The notes under the pieces were generated by a model. That model was given only the letters and a program-made list of their open reading frames with translations, ran no database searches and was not told where the DNA came from. A stretch of 64,000 nt of DNA from assembly GCA_012932865.1 (NCBI GenBank), contig SAXG01000011.1, positions 1,026,963 through 1,090,962 of the forward strand, read 5' to 3'. The position numbers were made by a program, and so were the translations under genes. Source of the stretch: Amylostereum areolatum (lineage: Eukaryota; Basidiomycota; Agaricomycetes; Russulales; Stereaceae). This document shows, piece after piece, positions 35,470 to 46,567 of the stretch; positions within the stretch are counted from its first letter, which is position 1; every line of letters starts with the position of its first letter.

Positions 35470-37890
35470 ACATCACCGAGGGAGGTTACTGCTCCTGGCC
35501 TTGTTGCGCGTACTTGAAAGTACTGGGGTCAAGCAAGACGCGCTCCTTGTTGTCGTTTTCAACACCATCCTTGTGATCAGGTCGTCGAGACATTGGATCC
35601 GGGCGGTGGGAAATCCTGGTTTATGAACGAGCGAGAAGTCAAATCGGTAGGAATAGGCCCAACGTGCCTGTCGGCGGCTCGCTTCTGTGCCGTCTTGAAG
35701 TCGTCCAGGTTCTTGTGATCTGTCCAGATTTCGACGGTGTCGGGGGCGCCTTCGATAGTGGCGCCAGGCTTCAACGGCACGGATGATCGCAGTCTCCTTG
35801 TCGTAGATGTCGTAGTTCCGTTCCAGTTCCGATAGGGCCTTGGACAGATACGCCACTGGATGCCAGTGACCGTCGTCGCCTTTCTGCGAGAGTATACCTC
35901 CATAGCAAAGTCCGAGCATCGACTTCAACGAGGTAAGGCTTCTTTGGGTCAGGCATGACCAAGACGGGGGAGGAAGTAAACGCAGCTTTCAGTGCGTCAA
36001 ACGCAGTTTGGCAGTCCGTCGACCAGTCCCATGTGCAGTCCTTCTTTGTCAGGTCAAATAGAGGTCGTGCAACCTTGGAGAAGTCCTTGATGAAACGCCA
36101 GTAGAATTTGCCAAAGCCGAGGAAGGATGCACATCTTTGACCGTTCGTGGTATCGGCCAGTCCTGAATACCTGCTACCTTGACGGGGTCATAGCGATCTT
36201 GTCGTGCGAGATGATGAGTCCGAGGTATTCGACAGTCTTGCTCAAAGACCCATTTCTCCCGGTTTGAGGAGAGGGTCGTTGTCTGCAAACGCTGCAGAAC
36301 CTGCCGCACTATGGCACGGTGTTCGTCCATGGTGCGATGTGAACACCAAGATGTCGTCCATGTAGATGATGACCTTGCCCGGTCGATAGATCCTTGAACA
36401 CTCATTCATCATGCCTGAAATGTCGCAGGGGAGTTCATAAGCCCGAAAAACATCACCGTAGTCGAAGAGACCGCGATTCGTCTTGAACGCAGCCTTCCAC
36501 TCGTCGCCTTCCTTGATGCGGACTTGTTGTAGCCCCAGCGGACATCCATCTTGGAGAAATCTTTGCACCTTTGAGACGGTCGACAATTTCAGAGATCAGT
36601 GCAAGGGGTATTCGTTCTTGACAGTGCCCTTGTTTAGTTCTCGATAGCTGTGTACGGGACGCACTTTCCATCCTTTTTCTCACAAAGAAGAACGGACTCG
36701 CCTGAGGTGACTTCGTGGCGGATATAGCCCTTCTTCAGGTGGTCGTCGAGGAAGGTGTCGAGTTCGATCTGCTCGGAAGGTGAGAGGGGGTAGATCTTGC
36801 ACGGTTTGGGTTCAAAGCCGTCTTTCATGTCGATAGCATGTCCCATGGTCTCGGTCAGGAATCGTCGGAGGTTTTCTGTCGAATACAGGCGCAAAGTCCG
36901 GTATGGCGGGGGGACTAAGTCTTCAAAGGTTTGCGGGCGTGCGTTCTCTTTTGAATGCTCTGCAGCTCCTGTGCTTTTGTAAAGCCCGCGCGGATAGGTA
37001 CTGCATCTGGATTAGGACCGTCGGTTTCAGGGAGGATTCCGGCGTGGCGTAGTCCATTGATCTCCCAGTCTCGGAATACCATGGGCCGCTCGTCGTCTTC
37101 TTCAGTGAAGAGTTGTGCGGGTAGAGGGGAGCGATGGACCGTGCGGACGCGAACACCTTTGACTCTGCGTGCAGAATAACATAAGTGGGGACTGGGGTCC
37201 AGGACACTATGTCGGCTCTGGAAGGGATCGTCCAAACGAGAGGTGTCCTCGGGGTTTTACCTGCTTCAACCTTACGCTGTGATTGGACCGCATGATGGTC
37301 TCCGTGGCTTGGTCGCGAGGTTTTGTCACGGGAGGTTTGGACAGAGTGCATAGGGGGGCAGCGAGCATGTCACACACGGTCTCGTGGCCAGTCTATGGTG
37401 GGATTGTACTCATCGAGCCAGTCTGTTCCAAGGATCTGTCATGATCGCCGATGTCGGTATGAAGAACTCAGCTTCTTCCTCATGGTACGCCTTTGAATCT
37501 TGCGAGTATATCGGATCCGCTGGTGTCGTTGTCGCGGTACCCAGCCATGATGTTCTCGTCCGTCCACATTACCACGGGGAACGGGTTTTCTAGTTTTCTT
37601 GGTGTAAGCTTTCTGCGTTCAACGAAGCTTCGGTTCAGGATAATTCCTTCTGCGCCGCTATCAAGCAGCGCTGTCTGCGTCGATTTCTCTTTTGGTAACT
37701 CGTCGATCAGCTTGACTTTGAGCGGTGATCGATGGTGTTTGCCTGTTCTTGGTGACAGTAGACAGATACAAACACGGGGGATACGATTGCTCACAGGTAT
37801 GCATGGATGATAATACAGCGAAACGATTCGACGATGATACCAAAAGTCCCTTGCCCCACCAGACGACGCGACTGGGGGGCGTTTCAAAAA
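35470..37890 (-). pseudogene. Gypsy protease, reverse transcriptase and RNase H region
   Basis: Minus-strand order: aspartic protease with the active-site block LLDSGAEG (about 37660), an N-terminal RT lead-in (DGFEPKPCKIYPLSPSEQ, about 36800), RT palm with VIIYMDDIL (about 36370), LISEIVDRLKGAK and DPVKVAGIQDWP, then RNase H with YLSKALSELERNYDIYDKE (about 35830). All expected parts are there and in order, but the frame changes at least five times, mostly by one base, so no complete polyprotein can be read from this sequence. Confidence 0.85.
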
Positions 37891-37899
37891 TCCTGCGAT

Positions 37900-39060
37900 T
37901 CCAGGATGTCCTTCAACATGCTACTGCCTGCTCCTTGCCTTCCGCGTCCAGATCCTTCAGCTGGCGAGTGATCGCCGCAATGGTTTTGGATGGGTCGGGA
38001 GCTGCTTTCGCAGTGGACGGAGCCGTGTTCGTCGGCAGGGGAGGGGCCTTGGACCCAGTCTCTACTGCGCCCACCCGTCGCGCGCTCGAATCGCGGTTGG
38101 GGCAGTCACGAGAGACGTGACCGGCTTGTCGCACATGAAGCACTTGCCTTCGCGCATCATCTTTGCGCGCTCGTCGTCGTCCGTCAGCTTTGCAGGCGGG
38201 TCGAGGTGTTGGTGAAGGCGCCAACTCGGCGCGACGAGGAGTCGTTGGTCGAGCCGTTTGAGGTGAGCGCGACAGCCCCCTGGACTGACTGCTCTTCCTC
38301 TCCGGGTTCTCTTCGAGCCATCGGTGTGGATGGCGGCGGGCCGCTCTCTTCCACTCCCGAGCTTGGTGGGGAACGGGTACGACCGGGCCACCTGCTTGCC
38401 GAGGTCACGCTGAAGTCCCTTCTTGAAAAAGTGGATTAGCGCCTCGTCGTCGTATGCTGACATGGTGCCAGCATCTCAAACTCGGTGAATAAGTCAGTGA
38501 CGTCCCGGTGGTCATTGCGAGCTCATTGATCTTACGCTGAGCCTCTATCTTCGGATCGACGGCACGAAGTCTTTGCCAAACCTCTCGAAGCTCTTTGTAG
38601 GAGCTATAGTGGAGTGTTGGGGGCGTGGGGTCGAGGGTGTCGCGGTCTTCCTTCTCGTCTTCGTCGGCGAAGATTCCATGCGGCGATGCGTGGCCCAGGC
38701 TTTCGCCGTGTCGTCCTCCATCAGGCTGAGGAGGAGCATCATCTTGGCGTCATCTGTGGCATAAACATCTTTGTTAACGCGCAGGAACATGCGGAGCTCG
38801 AGGGAGAACCGGAGGGTGTCGCGTCTATCGCCTTTGAATGGCTTTGGCTTGGGGCCGATCTCCCGCTTGAGACGGCAGGTTTGATTCGGCATCGGACATC
38901 TTGTCGAAGGGGAGGGGACGGGAGGGATTGGGCGAGTCTTTGATCAAGGCGCGTAGGGTTTCTCGTCGGCGTTCTTCTGCTTCTTCAACTTCGTCCTCAA
39001 CTTGTTTTGCGACAAGGAATCGGCGGGGGTGAGGAATTGCTGGTTATGATGCCACGACCA
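37900..39060 (-). pseudogene. Gypsy gag region
   Basis: Minus-strand capsid-like region: KPFKGDRRDTLRFSLELRMF and MMLLLSLMEDDTAKAWA (about 38700-38850), LIHFFKKGLQRDLG (about 38420), and a CCHC zinc-knuckle that begins with CFMCDKP (about 38140) and continues in the next frame. Frames change at least three times. Gag packages the element RNA in yeast and fungal retroelements. Confidence 0.8.
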
Positions 39061-40091
39061 GTGATCTTGACGGGACTGAACGAAGTGGGCTGCCACTCAA
39101 CTACTGATCGTCCTGGGGTTCCTTTCTTGTTCCGTCTATAGGCGTACCACTTCCCAGTTGTGTCGTTGTGGTTGATCCCTCTGGGACTTCGATTACGGTA
39201 CGTCGACGGGGTGGGGGCGAGTTGTCGGAGGGGGGTTCAGGAAGCGCTGTAGAACGTCCGCAGCGGTGGCAAAATCCGATTCTTCGACGTAGGGTTGTTC
39301 GTCACGGTCGTCGAAGTACCAGTCTCGACGTTGCCGGTTTGGTTCGTCGTGCAGCCAACGTACGGATTCCTTAGTGTGCTGCGAGGTGAGGATATAGTAT
39401 TCTTCGGGACAGTAGTCTCGAAAAACGCCTGGGGGGAGGTTCGGAGTGGGGGGACGAGGGGCTGTGGAGGACGTGATGATGGTCTAGAAGAAGTCCGCCG
39501 CGATGGGGCGACGGCCGAGGAGTTTCTTGGTGAGGTAGCCGGCTTTTACTGCCTGGCGGATCTTATGTTCGTGGTGGCGCACGAAGGGTCTTACCCTTGA
39601 TGGTGGGACGGAGGACTGGTGGTGGGGTGGATTCGGGGGTCCGGCGGTTAAACTGGGAGACGGAGGTGAAACTGGTTTGGAGGATCGGGTTGGGGGCGTC
39701 CTGGATGAGGTATGTGTGGTAGGTGGGGCGTGGAGGGTGAATTCAAGGCGTTCGAGATCTACGTTGATGCACGTAGTGATCCGGACGTATAGGGCGAGGA
39801 CGACAGTACCGTGATCCTTGTGCCACCTCCACTCGAAGATGGCAAGTTAGGCCGTGCGCGGTCCAGGGATCTTTCTTGCAGAGGTTCTGTACGGGGACGA
39901 GGCAGTTGACGGTGACGCGTCGGACCAAGGGTAGGGGAGTGGTCGTCGTCGCGGGGGGTGATCGGTGTTCCTGAACGGGAGGAAAACCGGTGCGTTCGGA
40001 GGTCCGTGTGGTGGAGTTTTTAACGTCGTAGAGACGGCAGAGGTAGATGGAGAGAGGGGTGCGAGGTAGGCGTAGGGGTAGACTGTCCAGG
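39061..40091 (-). other. Gypsy 5' leader region, no readable gene
   Basis: The roughly 1 kb between the 5' LTR and gag. Rich in short G/GT runs on the plus strand; no conserved coding block found. The primer-binding site should lie directly at 40091 and below, but no tRNA match could be assigned by eye. Confidence 0.5.
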
Positions 40092-40504
40092 TGTCAGAAA
40101 CACAGTTTATGGGACCGATGAACCGCCTAAGTCGGACGAGTGAGGACGAGAAGGGAATAGATTCGAGAGTGCCGGGTCTAGGGTAGTGCAACGTGCGCTA
40201 CAGTACCGTATGACGAGATGGACAGTCTGAGGAAAAGGGAAAAGGGATACTGTCCTTTATACAAGTGGGAACGATGGTGCGATGCGATGCGATAGTGGTG
40301 CGAGCGGGGGAACAATAAGAAAGGAGTCATGGGGAGGAGGACAGAGGTCCGGAGCAATGATGTCATAGATAAGGATACGGAACGCCGTTCGGAAGTCCGG
40401 CAATGACGTCGTTGGAGCATGTGATGCGAAGGAAAGTCATGTGCCGTGATGCGTCGCGTGTACAAGGTCTGCAAACGAAGAAAGAAATGGAGCGATCCGT
40501 GACA
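40092..40504 (-). repeat. 5' LTR of the Gypsy element
   Basis: 413 bp, starts TGTCAG and ends GTGACA. About 21 bp longer than the other LTR through scattered one-base additions. Confidence 0.9.
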
Positions 40505-40968
40505 GTGTGTGATAGAAAGGACCAGTGGACGAGTTGGGCGTGAAGACAGAAGAACAGATCACTGAAGATCCAAGTCAGAAGAGGTGATATACGGCGAGGG
40601 CACTGGTGACTCACGATGCCCCACCACTGTATGGTGAAGACGGGGGGATGCGAAAGGAGCAAGGATTGTGAGATAATTTGGGCGCGAGCGGAGGTTGCCC
40701 CGAGATTGAAAAGATTCAGAATAGATAAAACAGCAGTACACTAAGGATTGCATGAGTGAAGAGCACGTCCAGATGACAGCGACACGGAGTTTAGTACTTA
40801 CTGGTGATGGGTGACAATGGAGAAGACTGCAATAGATGTGGTCAGGATTCATGCTAGGTCAACGCAGGAGTCGTGCTTACCTGGTGCAAGAGACGGTCCA
40901 GGCCGACGAAACCTAAGAGAACCTTAAGTATTGGCTCATAATATGGATCAGACTGGGGTGACGTACAT

Positions 40969-41620
40969 TCAGGCCTCGTCATCGGAGACCATAATGTTGG
41001 TATGCGCAGAGGACTTTGTCGCACGCTCAACTATAGTGGGAGGAGCCATGGACTCGTGAGTAGAAAGGCAGCCCATTATTTTGTCCCATTTAGCGACGGT
41101 CAGACTCTTGGTGGACTGGAAGTAATCACGAGCAACCTGGCCCCAATTTTCCTCGTCAAAGCTCAAACCTCTCTTATCACCCGTCAACTTGCTACCATTT
41201 GCGTCCTGTGGTTGCTGCTCGGCCCTCGAAGCCTGCTTGGCATTGTTCCCTGTCTCGTACAATGTGATCGCTCGTTTGACCTGCAAACGTGTGAGGAACG
41301 CTGGTGCAAGGACTTGCAAGGAAACAGAGACGTACCGCCGCCGCCGCCACTGCCAGAGCGCCCGTTGGCCTACCGAAAGTTAACGAGCTTGTTTGTGTGC
41401 GCTTCACATGCCATGCGAGAACGTCTCGCATGAGGGCCGAGGACCACGAGCCGGACTTAGCCTGCGAAAACAATGGTTGAGTGACGGTTGACAGGTGTTG
41501 CTTGAGCTCAAATGAGAATAAGTCGCACCTGCGGGTCTTCCCAGATGAATGGGACGAAGTCCCCGTCATCTCCAGGAAGTTGAGAGGCCACCCATTCATC
41601 AGGGGATGAATGGCAAAATG
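40969..41620 (-). pseudogene. remnant of a DUF6532-like, transposon-associated gene
   Basis: Three minus-strand exons in phase: a 5'-incomplete exon ending at 41529, then 41461-41336 and 41280-40969 (stop 40969-40971). Blocks: DEWVASQLPGDD, FVPFIWEDPQ, SWSSALMRDVLAWHVKRT, GRPTGALAVAAA, and an acidic ending with VSDDEA. I associate this with the C-terminal part of DUF6532-like proteins found across Agaricomycete genomes near transposons. No start codon or N-terminal domain is present upstream, where a stop appears, so it is a 3' remnant. Its missing N-terminal type of sequence occurs in another remnant at 56582-57133. Confidence 0.5.
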
Positions 41621-41699
41621 ATCATAGCCAGATAAGCCATTATATTGGCAGAACATCTGCGTCTTCTGTATAAATGGTATCAAGTAAGGTGAGAACTAG

Positions 41700-42222
41700 T
41701 AATGTTGACAGAGTCCGTCAACTCTCCTCAGATGACAGCCTATAAACAGGCTAGGTTAAGTATGATCATGATAAGTAGAGTTGACAAAGTCTGTCATATC
41801 CATTCAGGTTTGTCAGGCCATGCTATTGTTGTCTACACCTGTCCAATTCTGACATCTTTATCAACCCAAGTCTAGCAAGCTACAGATGGTGGCAGTGCCC
41901 TACTGCTATCATGCAGGTAATGCCTTTCAACTCTGCAGATTGTTGTCAGGTGCATGGTACTTTATAATGCAAGGTGGACATGTCAATAATCACCATCTGA
42001 ACAAGCCTGAATTTGCCCGTGCACCGATGATGTCATATTGCTTGATTGGGTAGCGTTGTCGGACAATGACATCATTCCTCGCATCCTGATAGATTTTGAC
42101 GAACTCGACAATCACACATTATTTGATGGAGTGACAGATGCATTCCGACGGTTACGAGTGGTACAGTCTAATCTATGCATTCACCGCACTACACTACTAC
42201 ACGACGCTACCGCACAAGCACG
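41700..42222. other. intergenic stretch with an imperfect hairpin
   Basis: Contains an inverted pair, GACAGAGTCCGTCAACTCT near 41707 and AGAGTTGACAAAGTCTGTC near 41784. No gene seen. May be a short non-autonomous element. Confidence 0.4.
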
Positions 42223-44527
42223 CTATACCCCCGCCACCCGAGCTTTCCCCTGAGAGTGGCTACCTGCCACCGGTTTCGCACTCTCTGGCACGGCCTCTTG
42301 AGTAGACCGACCCATAACAGTCTTTTTCGCCTTGGTCTTCCGAGGCGCAGGATCCGCATCGTCACCCACCTCCGACACCTTCCTCTTCGGCCGTGTCGTC
42401 CTCATAACCCCCGTCCCTTGCTCTCCGCCTCCCTGCGCCGACAGCGTCCCCACCGTCCTCTGGCTCCGCCGAACCTGCGTGCTGTCAGTCGTAGCACTGA
42501 CCTTACGAATGCGGGGCTTCTTGACTTTCTTGTCCGCGACGTTTACGACAGGCTCTGGGACCCGCTTCCTCTTCTCCAGCTCTTGTGCGGGCTCGCGCCG
42601 GCGCTGGCGCTCGTGCTCGTGCTCCAACTCCCGTTGCTCCCGCTCCAACTCTCGCTGCTCCCGCTCCCACTCCCGCACCTGCTCGCGTTGCCCCCTCTCC
42701 CGGTGCACCCGCTCCTGGTCCAGCACCCGCTCCCGCTCCCGCCCTCGCACCTGCAGTTGATCCTGGTCCTGGTCCTGCATCTGAGCTGGTGCCCGCGCCC
42801 GCGCCTCATCCTGCCTCTGCTGAGCGAAAGGATCTTCGACGGCAGAATCCGCTCCGACAGATCCGTGCTCGCTCGAACCGCGAGCCTTGCCGTTCGCCTC
42901 TTTGTCGCCCTCACCCTCTTCCTCGCCCTCACCCTCTTCGTCGCCCTCGCCCTCTTCATCGCCCTCGCCCTCGCCCTCGCCCTGGTCCTCGCCCTGGTCC
43001 TCGCCCTGAACCTCCTCATTGCCCGAGTCCTCTTGGCCCCTCTGAGAGGCTCGAGCCGCCTTGATCTCCATGTTGCGCTCTTTGATCAGCATCGCAAGTG
43101 GGTCCGTCGCGTCGACCGAAGGTGATACCCGACCGGTGGTCGAGGCAAAGATTTGTCTACAGACTGTCAGCTTTAGATCATAGATCATAAAAAGAATCTA
43201 CATACCTATCCCACCACTGCAAAAGGACGGCGACCTTCGCTCGCCCATGTGGGTTCTCCAGGAAATCCAAGACGGAGAAATAGAACATGTCGTTCTCGTC
43301 TACGCCGTCCACGCGGGTAAAAGTCGAGGTGGAAGAGAGACAGAAACGCGCCTATTGTTTCATGTTAGCGCATTGCGAAGACGTTGTTATAGAGATTGGG
43401 AAGCCTACCTGCATGGCGACATACGCGATTGACGGGATGGTCACATGCTTGAGACCATGGATGGCAGCGTTGCCTTGCCGGTTGCTCTTGCTGCTGGAGT
43501 CGACGGAGCTCGGTGAAGTAAATATATGTTTATATGTCTGTTGATTGTTAGTGTACGAGATGGATGAACGGTATGAGAAGGGCGCTGACATTTACGAGGA
43601 CTTTATTCTTGAGGAGGCCATCCCACGGAGCTTTGGGGTTGTATTCATTGTTCTCGTAGAGCAACGCAGGCCAGATCGAGCCCGCATACGTAGTTGTACC
43701 GGTACGTAGGCCTTCCCTGATCCTGAAACCACACCTGAGTAAGCTTCCAGGAATATCTCATGTTCGACGTACTCAGGATCATCCCAATCCTTTCCAGCCG
43801 GACAGAGGTAAAACCCCGTGACTGGATGATTGAAGCCACGCATGTCCTTGACGTTCCGGGGGATCTTGGGGTCGAGACTTTCCCCATCGGACACCAGCCA
43901 GTCAAGGATAACCGCCTTGAGGGATCTGGAGTCATTGGCGCGAGCCTCAGCCATCCCCTTCTGAATCTCGATGCAGCCTCCGTATCAAGTAGTATTGAAG
44001 CGAACAAAGAGACACACCTGCTTCCCGATACTGTGCAGCATCGCTTCAGAGTCCTCCTGAAACACCCTACTGGAAAGGCCGGGGATGAGCATGAGATCGC
44101 AGAATGTCTGGTGTTCGCGTTGTTCCCTAGCGATGTGAGGTGTAAGGACGGCAGGTTGCAATGATATAGAAAGAGCTTACTCTTCGTCAAGGTCCTCGAT
44201 GACCTGTTCATCTTCCTCCATGGCATTGATACGCATGACTCCGCGTTCAATGAGTGGGATTATGGAACACATCGCGTGGATGATACGTCCAAAACCCCGC
44301 CCCCGATGAACCCAGTAGTCCACGGCCGCGCTAGAAATCGAATGGGTATATAATCAAATGTTCCAGAGTATACCGACTACGTACGGTTTTCCCCGCTTCT
44401 CCACACGAAAAGCGGTGGTCCGATGTTTGAGGGGAATTGAGTATGAGGTGTCGTCTCCAGAGGCAGGGAACCCGTCCGAAGCAGGGGACGACGACGGTTC
44501 ATACTTCGGTGGATTCCAGCTAGCCAT
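42223..44527 (-). CDS. DUF6698-like protein
   Basis: Eight exons, all in phase with GT-AG sites: 44527-44385, 44330-44181, 44126-44018, 43966-43773, 43722-43596, 43537-43409, 43351-43206, 43156-42223, giving 643 aa. The first 330 residues carry the conserved domain: VDYWVHRGRGFGRI, DLMLIPGLSSRV, IPRNVKDMRGFNHP, LCPAGKDWDDPE, LYENNEYNPKAPWDGLL, KHIFTSPSSVD, GNAAIHGLKHVTIPSIAY and VLLQWWDRQIF. This matches DUF6698 proteins of Agaricomycetes, function unknown. The last 300 residues are disordered: a Glu/Gly/Asp repeat tract, an Arg/Glu-rich stretch that could be a long helix, then basic nuclear-localisation-like motifs (KKVKKPRIRK). Intact despite lying next to several mobile elements. Confidence 0.85.
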
Positions 44528-45170
44528 GAGAAAGTATTGGAGAAAACAGTGATGGGGGGGCGTAGATCGACATGGTCGCGGGTGAAACGCGTTTGCACTT
44601 CACACATGTGAACGCGAGCAGGAGTTTGCACAAAAGAGGCAATTAGACGCCTACAAACTGCGTGGCTGGTCCGTGCGCGACTCGACATTCGAACAGCGCA
44701 TTCCACATACCCAACCTCGGTTTGGAGCTGGCTCTGGTGGCAGGTGGTGCTCGGTCGTCTCGTCTATGTTCCGCCCTACTTACTCTGTAAACACTCCCGT
44801 CATATCACCCAATTTACGACTTATTTGTTTGAACATTCGGGGGATGAAGAACAAGCTTCGAATAAAACCAACCGACGCAATACAACAACTCGTGAACACA
44901 AGTAAAACGTACAACAGCGCGCGCACCAGACCATAGCAAACATGGATTATGTATTTTACACGGACGCTCGCATGGAAGTCAGTCAGGAGAGCATACGAAA
45001 TGGAAGTGGGGGGATGCAACGAAAAGCAGCGGAACGAGAAAACACACAATGGGTGCATAGCAGTGGATGTATGGAAAGGCAGACGGACGCAGAGATATCA
45101 GTGAGGGAATAAGTTCTTAGGGAGGATGACACGGCAGGAGCGACCACCGCAACTGCTGATAGAATAAGTC
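44528..45170. other. intergenic stretch, no gene recognised
   Basis: About 640 bp upstream of the DUF6698-like gene. No coding block found on either strand. Confidence 0.4.
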
Positions 45171-45206
45171 CGGGGGGGGGGGGGGTCGGGGCGGGGGGAC
45201 GGGGGG
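45171..45206 (+). repeat. G-rich tract with quadruplex potential
   Basis: On the plus strand, a run of about 14 G, then GGGG, GGGGGG and GGGGGG separated by one or two bases. This meets the usual four-run pattern for a G-quadruplex. It lies about 100-130 bp beyond the stop of the minus-strand gene at 45304. Confidence 0.8.
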
Positions 45207-45303
45207 TAATACGGCGGGACAACTACCGCAACTGCAAATATAGGTTAGATGAAAAGGGTATGCAAATGAAAGCAAGGCGAGGACGTACCCAACTGCACGT
45301 TGA

Positions 45304-45839
45304 TTACTTCGCCATCCGAACAAGGAAGCGCGGGCGAGGGTACTCAAACGTAGCGTTTGGATCATCGATGCGCCTGACAACCAGTTGAACCTGCTCGCCG
45401 TCAAGGTCTTCGAAGTCGATGTCCTCGATCTCCACGTCCGAGCCGGAGTTATCAGAAGCCTGACGCATGATTCTGTCCGAAGACCGTCCTTGCTTGGAAG
45501 GGTGTGAATCTCCGCTGTGCATACCCCTCAACATCTGCTGCACAACACTCATAGCATCGCCACGGGGGATAGGGGACGAAGACGGTGACGAAGACGAAGG
45601 CCAGGAGGTGGACTTTAGCTGAGGGGGTGAGGAAGGGCTTCCGGAGTAGGAACGTAAGAACGACGAGGACGAAGGCCTCCCAGCCGAGGAGGACGCCTTG
45701 GAAGACACCCGGCTCGAGGTGCGAGATATGTTGTCAATATTCTGCTAATGAGCAATGTCACCACAAGTCCACTGAGACGATAGGGGAAAAGAAGTACGAA
45801 GGGCGTGCTGCTCGAGTAAGATACCATGGTCTCCGACAT
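45304..45839 (-). CDS. small hypothetical Ser-rich acidic protein
   Basis: Two-exon model: 45839-45825 (MSETM) and 45744-45304, in phase, 151 aa. Ser/Pro-rich N-terminus, a short hydrophobic-basic block (MSVVQQMLRGMHSG), then an acidic segment (SDVEIEDIDFEDLDGEQVQL) and an ending RPRFLVRMAK. No domain recognised. The first exon is very short, so further 5' exons are possible. Confidence 0.45.
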
Positions 45840-46148
45840 TTTGCTTGCAAAGGGAGAAGACAGTTCGGCGGGGAGGGGGTGAGGGTAGGTAGTGGAGAAA
45901 TGGATCGCAAGTGCCAGCGACCCAAACCTCATGATATTTAGGAGTGTTTGGTAGCCTCACTGCCCCAGGGAGATTTCTCTGCCGACCGGCGGCCTCCCCT
46001 ACGGCAACTGCCAGCCTCCTCGCTTTCTGTCAGTGTTATCCCGTTGTTCTTGCGTTGTTCCGTGATTCCACCGTTCGTACACTTCTAAGCTCCAGCCTCC
46101 CCAACACACCTTTTCCTCCTCCACGGTCTCTTCCATGGACTATCCTGT

Positions 46149-46418
46149 GACGGAGAAGGTGAAGCATGCGGTGTGTCCTCAAGGCGAGATACCCAACTTG
46201 CATACGGATTCACTCACGGTCATCAATTTGTACGTTGCCTCATGCTAGTCCAGCCCCATCTGCTCACTCCACTACCCACGGTCGACGGAGAAGGTGGAGC
46301 ACACGGTGTATCCTCAAGGTGAGATACCCAACTCGCCTTCGTATTTGTTCAGTCTTCAATTTCTACGTTGCCTCATGCTAGACCAACCCCATCCACTCAC
46401 TCCACTGCCCACGGTACT
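46149..46418 (+). repeat. tandem 135 bp duplication containing splice-like sites
   Basis: Two adjacent copies, 46149-46283 and 46284-46418. Each holds GACGGAGAAGGTG near its start, a donor-like site after CCTCAAG (GC in copy 1, GT in copy 2) and an acceptor-like CATGCTAG. The exon-like part is 70 nt, not a multiple of three. Confidence 0.8.
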
Positions 46419-46567
46419 GGACCGCCAGACTTCAATGTACGCCGGATACATGCGAGAGATCGCACGAGTGGTCCACAAAAAAACACATAAGTACCGCTCA
46501 TTTTGCGGAGGGAGAGTACCTTCAACCTCCTCTTTCAACCTCGTCTCCCCTCCCCGCTTTATCGCTA

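Larger units (their letters stand above)
33535..40504 (-). mobile_element. Ty3/Gypsy retrotransposon with chromodomain
   Basis: A 7 kb LTR element on the minus strand: LTRs at 33535-33926 and 40092-40504, both running TGTCAG...GTGACA. A polypurine tract lies inside the left LTR (read on minus: a run of seven G followed by TAAT). The coding order on the minus strand is gag, protease, reverse transcriptase, RNase H, integrase, chromodomain, which is the Ty3/Gypsy order. All coding regions contain many one-base frame breaks. No matching 5 bp target-site duplication is seen (left flank GTTGA, right flank GTGTG). So the element is either old, rearranged, or poorly assembled. Confidence 0.9.

Noticed and set aside
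39168..39600. Open frames on the plus strand in the Gypsy leader
   Set aside because: Composition follows the G-rich leader; no conserved motif and opposite to the element's direction.
33535..40504. Target-site duplication for the Gypsy element
   Set aside because: The five flanking bases on the two sides (GTTGA and GTGTG) do not match.
42175..43125. 316-codon Arg/Leu/Pro-rich frame on the plus strand
   Set aside because: Antisense shadow of the charged low-complexity tail of the DUF6698-like gene.
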